From the NCBI GenBank assembly GCA_910579435.1, contig CAJTVF010000065.1, positions 1 through 12,927 of the forward strand: a stretch of 12,927 bases of DNA, read 5' to 3'. Shown in pieces: positions 1 to 8,215 of the stretch. This DNA is from an uncultured Oscillibacter sp. (GTDB lineage: Bacteria > Bacillota > Clostridia > Oscillospirales > Oscillospiraceae). The notes beneath the pieces are model-generated. The model was not told the origin of the DNA, searched no databases, and worked only from the letters and a program-made list of their open reading frames with translations. The number at the start of each line of letters is the position of its first letter. The first letter of the stretch is position 1. The translations under genes and the position numbers were made by a program.

Positions 1-742
1 AGACCTCCTGGGGGGTGCCGATCTGCTGGATGAAGCCGTCCTTCATGATGACGATCCGGTCGCCCAGGGTCATGGCCTCCGTTTGGTCGTGGGTGACATA
101 GATAAAGGTCGTATTGATTTTCTGGCGCAGCTTGATGATCTCGGCGCGCATCTGGTTGCGGAGCTTGGCGTCCAGGTTGGAAAGGGGCTCGTCCATGAGG
201 AGCACCTTGGGCTCCCGGACGATGGCCCGGCCAATGGCCACCCGCTGGCGCTGGCCGCCGGAGAGGGCCTTGGGCTTGCGGTCCAGGTACTGGGTGATGT
301 CCAGGGTCTCCGCCGCCTCCTTGACCCGGCGGTCAATTTCCGCCTTGTCCGTCTTCCGCAGCTTCAGGGGAAAAGCCATGTTCTCGTAAACCGTCATATG
401 GGGATAGAGGGCATAGCTCTGGAACACCATGGCGATGTCCCGGTTTTTCGGCTCCACGTCGTTCATCAGCTTCCCGTCGATGTACAGCTCGCCGCCGGAG
501 ATCTCCTCCAGGCCGGCAACCATCCGCAGCGTGGTGGACTTGCCGCAGCCGGAGGGGCCGACAAGGACGATGAACTCCTTGTCCTTGATATCCAGATTGA
601 ACTCCTGGACGGCAATGACGCCCTCGGCGGTTACCTGGAGGTTGACTTTCTTCTCGGGGTCCCCGGCCTTCTTCTTGCCTTTTTTCTGTCCGCCGCTGTG
701 GGGATAGATTTTGGTGATGCCCTTCAGATTCAAACTTGCCAT
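1..742 (-). CDS. Carbohydrate ABC transporter ATP-binding protein (MsmK/UgpC type), C-terminus off window
   Basis: This is the cytoplasmic ATPase that powers a CUT1-type sugar importer. About 247 residues are visible of a family that is usually about 370, so the C-terminal regulatory (TOBE/MalK-like) domain lies beyond the window edge. In order one sees Walker A GPSGCGKST (residues 62-70), the Q-loop Gln108, the ABC signature LSGGQ (160-164), Walker B VLLMDE (180-185) and the H-loop His218 in VTHD. A lysine-rich insertion at residues 16-32 separates the first beta strand from the rest. The ATG at 742 has only a weak upstream AGGG/GAG match. It lies 201 nt downstream of the isomerase-like gene, separated by GC-rich stem-loops, so it may have its own transcript or be the last gene of the operon. 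Pairing with the two permeases encoded here is likely, but such ATPases often serve several importers. Confidence 0.95.
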   Translation of the reverse strand, partial: MASLNLKGITKIYPHSGGQKKGKKKAGDPEKKVNLQVTAEGVIAVQEFNLDIKDKEFIVLVGPSGCGKSTTLRMVAGLEEISGGELYIDGKLMNDVEPKNRDIAMVFQSYALYPHMTVYENMAFPLKLRKTDKAEIDRRVKEAAETLDITQYLDRKPKALSGGQRQRVAIGRAIVREPKVLLMDEPLSNLDAKLRNQMRAEIIKLRQKINTTFIYVTHDQTEAMTLGDRIVIMKDGFIQQIGTPQEV

Positions 743-943
743 AACTCTCGGCCCTGGCGAAGGGGCCTCCGCCGCCTTCGCCTCGCCCCGGTCAGGGGGC
801 TTTACGACAGGTCTCCACACTGCCGCACCGCAGGCCGACGCGGTCTTCCTCCTTTTTTAGGTGCCGGCCGCCGTGGAAGTGGAGCGGCAGACCGGCCCAT
901 GGTTTTGATTCACGCGCCCTGACGGGCAATGGAAGCATGACAC
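743..943 (-). other. Intergenic gap with stem-loops and an orphan Shine-Dalgarno
   Basis: No convincing gene is seen in this gap between the isomerase-like gene and the ATPase gene. It contains two GC-rich inverted repeats: GGCGAAGG/CCTTCGCC (756-763 with 775-782) and GCCCC/GGGGC (785-789 with 796-800). On the minus strand there is also a strong AAGGAGGAAGACC at 854-842. This matches the ribosome site of the upstream isomerase-like gene over 13 nt, but no ATG, GTG or TTG follows at a usable distance. Neither stem is followed by a clear T-run, so neither is a clear terminator. Confidence 0.5.
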
Positions 944-2422
944 TTACTGAAATGGGTTCTCCGTGGGATAGGGCAGGCCCTTGGGCTGATTGTAGGCGAT
1001 GTCCTGAATCCCCAGGAACTTGAACACCTCGAACAGCGCCTTGCCGTAGTGGCCGAAGGCCACGGCCCCGTGGTGGGGATAGCGCTTCTGGATGAGCACA
1101 TGGCGGTAAAACCGGCCCATCTCGGGAATGGCGAAGACGCCGATTCCGCCAAAGCTGCCCGTGGCCACCGGAAGCACCTCGCCCTGGGCGATGTAGGACC
1201 GGAGCACGCCGTCGCTGTCGCACTGGAGGCGGTAGAAGGTGATGTCGCTGGCGGCGATATCGCCCTCCAGGGTGCCCCGGGTGAAATCAGGCTCACCGCC
1301 GTTCTCCAGCAGACGGTTCTGAATGAGCTGGTATTTGACCGCCCGGTCCGCGCAGAGCTTGCAGGCGGGGGTGTTGCCGCAGTGGAAGCCCATGAAGGTG
1401 TCCGTGAGGGTGTAATCGAACTTGCCCTTGATCTGCTCCTCCCAAAGCCGGGCGGGGACGGAGTTGTTGATATCCAGCAGGGTCACGGTATCGCCGGAGA
1501 CGCACATGCCGATGTATTCAGACAGCGCGCCGTAGATGTCCACCTCGCAGGAAACCGGGATGCCCCGGCTCACCAGGCGGGAGTTCACGTAGCAGGGCTC
1601 AAAGCCGAACTGGCTGGGGAAGGCGGGCCAGCATTTGTCCGCGAAGGCCACGTACTTCCGGGCCCCCTTGTGCTTCTCCGCCCAGTCCAGCAGCGTCAGC
1701 TCGAACTGGGCCATCCGCTCGCCCAGGTCGGGATAGTAGCGGCCCTCGCCCATCTCGGCGGCCATCTCGGCGCAGACCGCCGGGATGCGGGGGTCCCCGG
1801 CGTGTTCCCGATAGCTCACCAGCAGGTCCAGCTCGGAGTTCTCCTCCACCTCCACGCCCAGCTCATAGAGGCCCTTGATGGGGGCATTGCAGGCGAAGAA
1901 GTCCTGGGGCCGGGGACCGAAGGTGATGATTTTCAGGTTCTTCACGCCGATGACGGCCCGGGCGATGGGGACAAATTCGGCAATCATACCGGCGATGTCC
2001 TGGGCGGTGCCCACGGGGTACTCGGGGATGTAGCCCTTGAGATGCCGCATGCCCAGGTTGTAGGAGCAGTTCAGCATGCCGCAGTAGGCGTCGCCCCGGC
2101 CGTTGATGAGGTCCCCGTCTCCCTCGGCGGCGGCCACGTACATGCAGGGGCCGTCGAAGTTTTTGGCGATCAGGGTCTCCGGCGTCTCGGGGCCGAAATT
2201 GCCCAGGAACACCACCAGGGCGTTGCAGCCCTGGGCGGTCACGTCCTCCACGGCTTTCAGCATTCCCAGTTCGTTCTCCACGGTGACGGGACACTCGTAC
2301 AGCTCACCGGAATAGGCGGCCTTGACGGCGGCCCGGCGCTCCTCGCTCAGGGCGACGGGGAAGCAGTCCCGGGAGACGGCGATGACGCCCAGCTTCACCT
2401 GGGGGATATTGGTCAGTTGCAT
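944..2422 (-). CDS. L-fucose/L-arabinose isomerase family protein (candidate pentose isomerase)
   Basis: The 492-aa protein belongs to the FucI/AraA fold of aldose-ketose isomerases, which use a divalent metal and an enediol mechanism. Candidate metal ligands and catalytic residues are Glu293 in SCEVDIYGAL, Asp317 in TLLDINN, His347 in GFHCGNTP and His450/451 in RYPHHGA. This pattern resembles the Glu/Asp/His set of FucI. The start at 2422 is chosen because AGGAGGAAGACC lies just upstream; a further in-frame ATG 51 nt upstream lies inside the preceding gene. It sits after xylB and a DUF4867 gene, with 16 nt between the DUF4867 stop and this ATG. There is no aldolase or L-ribulose-5-phosphate epimerase gene here, so L-fucose or L-arabinose breakdown is not supported by context. 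D-xylose to D-xylulose is the reaction that fits the neighbours, but this is inference. The family call is firm; the substrate is not. Confidence 0.9.
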   Translation of the reverse strand: MQLTNIPQVKLGVIAVSRDCFPVALSEERRAAVKAAYSGELYECPVTVENELGMLKAVEDVTAQGCNALVVFLGNFGPETPETLIAKNFDGPCMYVAAAEGDGDLINGRGDAYCGMLNCSYNLGMRHLKGYIPEYPVGTAQDIAGMIAEFVPIARAVIGVKNLKIITFGPRPQDFFACNAPIKGLYELGVEVEENSELDLLVSYREHAGDPRIPAVCAEMAAEMGEGRYYPDLGERMAQFELTLLDWAEKHKGARKYVAFADKCWPAFPSQFGFEPCYVNSRLVSRGIPVSCEVDIYGALSEYIGMCVSGDTVTLLDINNSVPARLWEEQIKGKFDYTLTDTFMGFHCGNTPACKLCADRAVKYQLIQNRLLENGGEPDFTRGTLEGDIAASDITFYRLQCDSDGVLRSYIAQGEVLPVATGSFGGIGVFAIPEMGRFYRHVLIQKRYPHHGAVAFGHYGKALFEVFKFLGIQDIAYNQPKGLPYPTENPFQ

Positions 2423-2438
2423 AGGGTCTTCCTCCTTG

Positions 2439-3074
2439 TCAAAGATCGTTTTGGATATCAATGTTCTCGCCAATCAGGCCCACCCAGGCCCCCTGCCCCG
2501 CCTCGCCGGAGTCCGGGTGCGCCAGCAGCCACTTGTTTTTCGCCCACAGCCGGTCGTCCTCCATATTCAGCGGCGTGACGGCGGGTTTTTCCTGGTTGGT
2601 GCCCCTGGGCAGCGCCACCGCCACCCGGAAGCCCTTCGCCCTGTCCACATGACAGGGTGCGTAATGCAGGGTGGTGGCGTAGACCTCCACCACCGCCCCG
2701 GCGGGGACCCGGAAGGCCCGGACATGGGCAGTATCCAGGCGGTCGTCCACAATCTCCTCCTGCTTCGCCAGAAGGAGGATAAAGTCGGACGCGCCAATAT
2801 TGACCTCGCTGTCCCGGTGGTACTCCAGGCAGTTGAGCCTGGTGTTCCGCCCCCAGCACATGCCGATCTGCACCGGCATACCGCCGTAGGCGTGGTCCTG
2901 GAACCACCGGAAGATACCGCAGCCCTCCAGGGCGGCGATGGACGGCTCATAGGCCGTGCCCTCCTCCGGCAGGGGAATGGCCTCCATGGCCCGGAGCAGC
3001 TCCGCCGTGTCATAGCCGGTGAGCACCTGGCCGTAGGCCCGGAAGGAAGGCTCGTAAACAGATTCGATTTTCAT
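2439..3074 (-). CDS. DUF4867 family protein, cupin-like, sugar catabolism-associated
   Basis: The 211-aa cytoplasmic protein has the conserved sequence style I associate with DUF4867, a family without an assigned function. No signal peptide or membrane segment is visible. The core at residues 68-160 reads like a cupin beta-barrel. It has a first motif around NCLEYHRDSEV (His86, Glu90), a PAG turn at 124-126, and a second motif with TTLHYAPCH (His137, His142, with Cys141), followed by GFRVAVALPRGTN. These His/Glu residues are plausible metal ligands. The start at 3074 is set by AAGGAGG, which overlaps the xylB stop codon. Its place between a sugar kinase and an isomerase-like gene suggests a sugar epimerase, mutarotase or isomerase role, or a partner of the FucI-like protein. 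That role is inferred, not shown. Confidence 0.85.
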   Translation of the reverse strand: MKIESVYEPSFRAYGQVLTGYDTAELLRAMEAIPLPEEGTAYEPSIAALEGCGIFRWFQDHAYGGMPVQIGMCWGRNTRLNCLEYHRDSEVNIGASDFILLLAKQEEIVDDRLDTAHVRAFRVPAGAVVEVYATTLHYAPCHVDRAKGFRVAVALPRGTNQEKPAVTPLNMEDDRLWAKNKWLLAHPDSGEAGQGAWVGLIGENIDIQNDL

Positions 3075-3087
3075 GGGAGTTCCTCCT

Positions 3088-4563
3088 TTAAAGAAGCTGG
3101 GGGAACAGCGCCTTGCAGGCGGGGTAGATCTTCTGGAACCGCCGGTAGCGCTCCTCATAGCGGGCGGTCAGCTCCGCCTCCGGCTCCACGGTGCCGGCCA
3201 CGCACACCAGGGCGTCCGCCGCCGCCTGGACGGAGGGGAAGCGCCCCGCCGCCACCATGGCCAGCATGGCCCCGCCGTAGCCGGGCCCCTGCTCGGTAGC
3301 CGGGATATCCAGGGGAATGCCCAGGACATTAGCCATGATGGTCCGCCAGAGGCCGGACTTGCTGCCCCCGCCGCAGAGCATGGAGCGCGGAATAGCGACG
3401 CCCAGGCTTTTCGCCACCTCAAAGCTGTCCCGGATGGCGAAGGCCACGCCTTCCAGCACCGCCTGGAGCAGGTCCGCGCGGGTGGTGTCCATGGTCATGC
3501 CCATAAAGCAGCCCCGGGCACCGGTGTCGTTGATGGGGCTCCGCTCCCCCATGAGATAGGGGAGGAAAAACACGCGGTTCCGCCCCAGCTTTTCGGGAGT
3601 GATCGCCTCCTGTTCCCCGGCGTAATCCTGGGTTTTCAGGATATCCTCCATCCACCACTTGTTGCAGCTGGCGGCGGAGAGCATGCAGCCCATGAGATGG
3701 TATCCCCCGTCGGCGTGGGCGAAGGAGTGCAGCGCGTTGTGGGGGTCCACGCCGAAGGTTTTGCTGGAGATGAAGATGGTCCCGGAGGTGCCCAGGCTGA
3801 TGTTGCAGCCCCCGTCCCCCACGGTACCCGTGCCCACGGCGGCGGCGGCGTTGTCCCCCGCCCCGGCGCAGACCACCGCCGTTTCCGCCAGGCCCAGGGC
3901 CCTCGCAATGTCCGGCTTGAGGGCGCCCACGGCCTCATAGCTCTCAAAAACCTTCGCCATCTGGGACTCCCGCAGGCCGCACAGCTCCAGCATCTCCGGG
4001 CTCCAGCGCTTGTGCTCCACGTCGAAGAGAAGCATCCCCGAGGCGTCGGAGACATCGGTGCAGTGAACTCCGGTGAGGCAGTAGTTGATGTAGTCCTTGG
4101 GCAGCATCACCTTGTCGATTCTGGCGAACAGCTCCGGCTCGTTCTTCCGCATCCAGAGGAGCTTAGGGGCCGTGAAGCCCGCGAAGGCGATGTTGGCGGT
4201 ATACCGGCTGATTTTTTCCCGGCCCACGATCTTGTTGAGGTAGTCCACCTCCTGAGCGGTGCGGCCGTCGTTCCAGAGAATGGCGGGGCGGAGGACCCGG
4301 TCCTCCCCGTCCAGGGCCACCAGCCCGTGCATCTGCCCGCCGCAGCCGATGGCCGCAATCCGGGTCTTATCGCAGTCCGCCGTCAACTCCCGGATGCCAG
4401 TCACCACCGCTTCCAGCCAGTCCGCCGGGTTCTGCTCGGACCAGCCAGGCTTGGGAAAAGACAGCGGGTATTCCCGGGAGACGATGTTTTGGATTTGTCC
4501 CTCCTCGTCCATCAGCAGCAGCTTCACGGCGGAGGTGCCCAGGTCGATTCCAATATACAGCAT
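3088..4563 (-). CDS. xylB: Xylulokinase (FGGY family)
   Basis: The 491-aa enzyme phosphorylates D-xylulose with ATP to D-xylulose 5-phosphate, which enters the pentose phosphate pathway. The N-terminal FGGY domain opens with MLYIGIDLGTSAVK (phosphate loop, Asp7). GGQMHGLV at 75-82 carries the Met78-His79 pair typical of xylulokinases. Asp237 in GAGDNAA is the expected catalytic base. The second ATPase domain has GTSGTIF (258-264) and a late GGGSKSGLW adenine-site motif. Length matches the family. The ATG at 4563 is preceded by TAAGGAG, in which the TAA is the stop codon of the upstream GH3 gene; only 11 nt lie between the two genes. The Met-His motif argues against glycerol or ribulose kinase, although related ketoses cannot be excluded. 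Confidence 0.93.
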   Translation of the reverse strand: MLYIGIDLGTSAVKLLLMDEEGQIQNIVSREYPLSFPKPGWSEQNPADWLEAVVTGIRELTADCDKTRIAAIGCGGQMHGLVALDGEDRVLRPAILWNDGRTAQEVDYLNKIVGREKISRYTANIAFAGFTAPKLLWMRKNEPELFARIDKVMLPKDYINYCLTGVHCTDVSDASGMLLFDVEHKRWSPEMLELCGLRESQMAKVFESYEAVGALKPDIARALGLAETAVVCAGAGDNAAAAVGTGTVGDGGCNISLGTSGTIFISSKTFGVDPHNALHSFAHADGGYHLMGCMLSAASCNKWWMEDILKTQDYAGEQEAITPEKLGRNRVFFLPYLMGERSPINDTGARGCFMGMTMDTTRADLLQAVLEGVAFAIRDSFEVAKSLGVAIPRSMLCGGGSKSGLWRTIMANVLGIPLDIPATEQGPGYGGAMLAMVAAGRFPSVQAAADALVCVAGTVEPEAELTARYEERYRRFQKIYPACKALFPQLL

Positions 4564-4574
4564 GTCGTTTCTCC

Positions 4575-6671
4575 TTATGTCCGGCGGATAGAAGTGCTGA
4601 CTGCGGTCTTTCCCGTCAGCCGGGCGGTGCGGGCGTCCGGCTGCCCCAGGCCCGCGTACAGGGTCCAGGCCCCGCTGCCGGGAATCCGCTCTCCGGCGGC
4701 GTTGACCACGGTGAAGGCCGAGGGCTCTATGGGAATGTCCACTGTCCTCGTCTCCCCCGCCCCCAGCTCGATCCGCCGGAAGCCGCAGAGGATGGGATTG
4801 GGCGGCGCGTCGGGGGACGCCTCGTCCTTCAAATAGAGCTGCACCACCTCCTGGGCGGCCCGCCCGCCCCGGTTCTCCACTGTGACCCGGGCGGAGCCCT
4901 CCCCGGCGGTGACGGCGGTGACCGCCGCGTCGCCGTAGGTCAGGCCATAGCCGAAGGGATACAGGGGCTCGCCCCGGTAGTAGCGGTAGGTCCGGTTGGT
5001 CATGGCGTAGTCGGTAAAGGCGGGCAGCTCCTCCAGGGCCCCGTCCCGGTAGAAGGTCACGGGCAGCTTGCCGGAGGGAGACGCTTTGCCGAAAATCAGG
5101 TCCGCAATGGCCCGGCCTCCCCCGGCGCCGGGATACCAGCCCAGGAGAATGGCGTCCGCTTGGGTCTCGGCCTCGCTGAGGTCGATGGCGCTTCCCGCCA
5201 AAAGGACCACCAGCGTGGGCTTCCCCGCCGCCAGCACGTGTCGCAGCAGCATCCGCTGGGGCGAGGGCAGGAGAAGATCCTCCTTGTCACCGGAACCGGC
5301 GGCGTTGCCCTCGTCGGGCTGTTCGCCCTCCAGAGTCTCGTCCAGGCCTAGGACCAGGACCACCACGTCGCTGTGCTTCACCACCGCCATGGCCTCCGTC
5401 ATGCGGTCGCTGGCCTGGGCCAGGGGCTCCACCCGGTCCCGCCAGAGGTGGCAGCCTTCTGCGTACAGCACCCGGCCATGGCCCTCCATGGCGTCCTGGA
5501 TACCCTCCAAGACGGTGACATAGCGGGAGGCGGTGCCGTGGTAGTTCCCCACCAGAGCCGCCCGGCTGTTGGCGTTGGGGCCGATGACCCCGACGGTGCC
5601 CACCGTCTCCGGGTTCAGGGGCAAAAGCCCGTTGTTTTTCAGCAGCACGCAGGACTCCAGGGCAGCCTTGTGGGCCAGGGCCAAATGCTCCGGGCACTCC
5701 ACCGCCTCATAGGGGATGGAGTCGTACTCGCTGCCCTCCCCCAGGACGCCCAGGAGATACCGGGTGGTAAAGAGCCGCTCGGCGGCAATTGTAATATCCT
5801 CCTCGGAGATCAGCCCCTCCCGCAGGGCCAGGAGCAAACAGCGGTAGCAGTCGCCGCAGTTCAGGTCACAGCCGTTTTTCAGCGCCAGGGCCACAGACTG
5901 GGCGGTGTTCTCCGTGACCATGTGCCCGGTGTGGAAATCCCGGATGGCCCAGCAGTCGGAGACCACATGGCCCTGGAAGCCCCAGCGGCCCCGGAGGATG
6001 TCTTTCAGCAGCGTCTCGCTGCCGCAGCAGGGCTCGCCGTTGGTGCGGTTGTAGGCCCCCATGACGGCCTCCACCCCGGCGTCCTTGACGCAGGCCTCGA
6101 AGGCGGGGAGGTAGGTCTCCTCCATGTCCTTGGGGGAGGCCACGGCGTTGAACTTGTGCCGCAGGCTCTCCGGCCCGCTGTGGACGGCGAAATGCTTGGC
6201 GCAGGCGGCGGCTTTCATGGTTTCGCCGCTGCCCTGGAGACCCCGGACGTAGGCTTTGCCCAGTTGGGCGGTGAGGAAGGGGTCCTCGCCGTAAGTCTCG
6301 TGCCCCCGGCCCCAGCGGGGGTCCCGGAAAATGTTGACGTTGGGGGACCAGAAGGTCAGCCCCTTGTAGATGTCCCGGTCGTCCTGGGCGGAGAGGGCGT
6401 TGTACTTGGCCCGGCCCTCGGTGGCGGCCACGTCCCCCAGCTTTTCCAGCAGCTCCTCGTCGAACATGGCTGCCAGGCCGATGGCCTGGGGGAAGCTGGT
6501 GGCGGTGCCCGCCCGGGCCACACCGTGAAGAGCCTCGTTCCACCAGTTGTAGGCGGGGACCCCCAGATGGGGAATCGGCGGCGCGCTATAGCTCAGCTGG
6601 CCGGCCTTTTCCTCCAGGCTCATCTGCGCCACCAGAGCCCTGGCCCGCCGCCGCGCGGTTTCTCGATCCAT
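4575..6671 (-). CDS. Glycoside hydrolase family 3, beta-xylosidase type
   Basis: The 698-aa enzyme should remove non-reducing xylose (or arabinose) units from imported oligosaccharides. The TIM barrel (about 1-310) has YNWWNEALHGVAR (41-53), a signature of the beta-xylosidase branch. It also has DPRWGRGHETYGEDP (117-131), AKHFAVHSGP (158-167) and the presumed nucleophile Asp239 in VVSDCWAI. The alpha/beta sandwich domain follows with KNNGLLPL and GKLPVTFY, then a fibronectin-III-like C-terminal domain containing EVVQLYLKDE. There is no signal peptide, so it probably acts in the cytoplasm. The start at 6671 is supported by AAAGGAGAA upstream; longer frames to the left would overlap the preceding gene. 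It lies 19 nt after the DUF624 gene. Beta-glucosidase activity is the main alternative, but the YNWWNEALHG motif and xylB next door favour xyloside substrates. Confidence 0.9.
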   Translation of the reverse strand: MDRETARRRARALVAQMSLEEKAGQLSYSAPPIPHLGVPAYNWWNEALHGVARAGTATSFPQAIGLAAMFDEELLEKLGDVAATEGRAKYNALSAQDDRDIYKGLTFWSPNVNIFRDPRWGRGHETYGEDPFLTAQLGKAYVRGLQGSGETMKAAACAKHFAVHSGPESLRHKFNAVASPKDMEETYLPAFEACVKDAGVEAVMGAYNRTNGEPCCGSETLLKDILRGRWGFQGHVVSDCWAIRDFHTGHMVTENTAQSVALALKNGCDLNCGDCYRCLLLALREGLISEEDITIAAERLFTTRYLLGVLGEGSEYDSIPYEAVECPEHLALAHKAALESCVLLKNNGLLPLNPETVGTVGVIGPNANSRAALVGNYHGTASRYVTVLEGIQDAMEGHGRVLYAEGCHLWRDRVEPLAQASDRMTEAMAVVKHSDVVVLVLGLDETLEGEQPDEGNAAGSGDKEDLLLPSPQRMLLRHVLAAGKPTLVVLLAGSAIDLSEAETQADAILLGWYPGAGGGRAIADLIFGKASPSGKLPVTFYRDGALEELPAFTDYAMTNRTYRYYRGEPLYPFGYGLTYGDAAVTAVTAGEGSARVTVENRGGRAAQEVVQLYLKDEASPDAPPNPILCGFRRIELGAGETRTVDIPIEPSAFTVVNAAGERIPGSGAWTLYAGLGQPDARTARLTGKTAVSTSIRRT

Positions 6672-6690
6672 AAGCAATTCTCCTTTGGGT

Positions 6691-7362
6691 TCAGTTTGGT
6701 TCTCCGTCCTCCGCCGGGAGCACCCGGCGGAAGATTCTCCACAGCACCCGGGAGGCCAGCCACGCCGGGCCGGAGGCCCCCACGATGAAATACACAAAGC
6801 CCAGCATCCGCAAGACCACCGGGGGCAGAAGCAGCGGGACGGCGACGGGCAAAAGGGCGATCAGCCACAGCAGCAGCGTCCGCCCCGGGGAGCAGAAAGC
6901 CAGGGCAAAGGCGTTCTTCACCTGCCCTTTCCAGGTGTTCTGGAACCTGGCCTGAAGGGGGAACACATAGCACAGCAGGGTCAGGGCAATCACCGCCACG
7001 ATGGTGGCGACGGTCAGGAACAGGACCCGGAGGCCCCCCTCCTGCCGGAGGGCAAAAAAGGCGTCCCCCGCCGCCACAGCCCCCAGGGCCAGCACCAGCA
7101 AGCCCAGGGCCGCACCCCGCTTGAAGTTGGCCCGGAAGGCGTCCAGGAAGCCCCGCAGGGTGCGGACCTCCTCCCCCCGGGCCAGCTTCAAGGTGACATA
7201 GTACAGCGCGCACAGGGCGGGCCCGGCGGTAACCACCGGCAGGGCGCAGAGGACGCAGAGCCAGTTGAGGACGATCAGGTCCCCCAGGGTGCGGAGGGCC
7301 TGGCCCAGGGAGGCCCGGAGGGGGCTCCCCTCCTCCGGCCCGGCCTTACGCGTGTCCGCCAT
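6691..7362 (-). CDS. DUF624 (YesL-like) membrane protein
   Basis: The 223-aa protein has hydrophobic stretches consistent with about four to five membrane spans. Examples are LGDLIVLNWLCVLCALPVV (near 26-44), a second around GLLVLALGAVAAG, a third around VATIVAVIALTLLCYVFPL, and one or two in the C-terminal third. The N-terminal pattern, with the LGDL...LNWL...PV...GPA..ALYYV arrangement, matches YesL/DUF624 proteins, which commonly sit in carbohydrate ABC transporter operons of Firmicutes. Their function is not established; a role in transporter assembly or sensing is only a guess. The ATG at 7362 follows the permease stop by 4 nt, and its GAAGGG ribosome site overlaps the end of the permease gene, so translation is probably coupled. 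Confidence 0.85.
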   Translation of the reverse strand: MADTRKAGPEEGSPLRASLGQALRTLGDLIVLNWLCVLCALPVVTAGPALCALYYVTLKLARGEEVRTLRGFLDAFRANFKRGAALGLLVLALGAVAAGDAFFALRQEGGLRVLFLTVATIVAVIALTLLCYVFPLQARFQNTWKGQVKNAFALAFCSPGRTLLLWLIALLPVAVPLLLPPVVLRMLGFVYFIVGASGPAWLASRVLWRIFRRVLPAEDGEPN

Positions 7363-7366
7363 AGGC

Positions 7367-8215
7367 TCAGCCCTTCACGCCGCCCAGGGCCACGCCGGCG
7401 ATGATGTACTTGGACAGGGCGAAGTACACGATGAACAGGGGCAGGATCGTCAGGGTCAGGCCCAAATAGATCGCGCCGTGCTCCGTCTTATAAATATCGC
7501 CCCGAAGGAGGCCCACCATGATCGGCATGGTGTATTTACTGTTGTCCGTCAGCAGGATGGTGGGCAGGAAGAGGCTGTTCCAGCTGGAGACGAAGCAGAA
7601 GATGGCCTGGGTGGCCATGGCCGGCTTCATGATGGGCAGCGCGATGCGGTTGAAGGTGTTGAATTCCCCGGAGCCGTCGATCCGGGCCGAGTCCAGCAGC
7701 TCCAGAGGCAAAGAGGACAGCATGAACTGCCGCATGAAGAACACCGTGGCCGGAGCGGCAATGGAGGGGAGGATCAGCGCCAGGAAGTTGTTGGTCATGT
7801 GGATCTGGTACATGAACTGGTAGAAGCCGATGCTGGTGACCTGGGCGGGGATCATCATCACGCACATGATGACGGTGAAAAAGGTCTTGCGCCCCTTCCA
7901 CTGGTAGGCTACCAGGGCATAGGCGGTGAGGGCGGAGAAATACACCGTGCAGGCCGTGGAGCCCACGGAAATAATCATGGAGTTTATGAAGCCCCGGATG
8001 GGATTGAAGGTCTTGCCCAGCAGCACGCTCAGGTTGCTCATCAGGTAGGTGGAGGGCACCAGGGAAATGGCGTGCTGCTGAATCTCATAGGTGCTGCGGG
8101 TGGAGTTGATCAGCATGATGATAAAGGGCATCAGGCTGAGGATGGTCAGCAGGACGCACACGGTATAGGCCACGATCTTGAAGGCCCTTCCGTTGGAGTG
8201 CTTCGCGTGTTTCAT
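7367..8215 (-). CDS. Carbohydrate ABC transporter permease (MalG-like)
   Basis: This 282-aa inner-membrane subunit is the second half of the sugar channel. It shows about six hydrophobic segments and the cytoplasmic EAA loop at about 172-198 (ELLDSARIDGSG, then IALPIMKPA), which docks on the ATPase. The C-terminus GGVKG is typical of MalG-type permeases. The start at 8215 is preceded by GGGGAGG, with the TAA stop of the other permease just after it; there are 6 nt between the genes. It should form a heterodimer with the product of 8222-9136 and work with the lipoprotein at 9294-10691. Confidence 0.95.
   Translation of the reverse strand: MKHAKHSNGRAFKIVAYTVCVLLTILSLMPFIIMLINSTRSTYEIQQHAISLVPSTYLMSNLSVLLGKTFNPIRGFINSMIISVGSTACTVYFSALTAYALVAYQWKGRKTFFTVIMCVMMIPAQVTSIGFYQFMYQIHMTNNFLALILPSIAAPATVFFMRQFMLSSLPLELLDSARIDGSGEFNTFNRIALPIMKPAMATQAIFCFVSSWNSLFLPTILLTDNSKYTMPIMVGLLRGDIYKTEHGAIYLGLTLTILPLFIVYFALSKYIIAGVALGGVKG

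Noticed and set aside
1049..2578. 509-aa plus-strand frame opposite the isomerase-like gene
   Set aside because: Long antisense frames are expected in GC-rich genes. Its composition is Gly/His/Val-rich with no motifs, while the minus strand encodes a recognisable enzyme.
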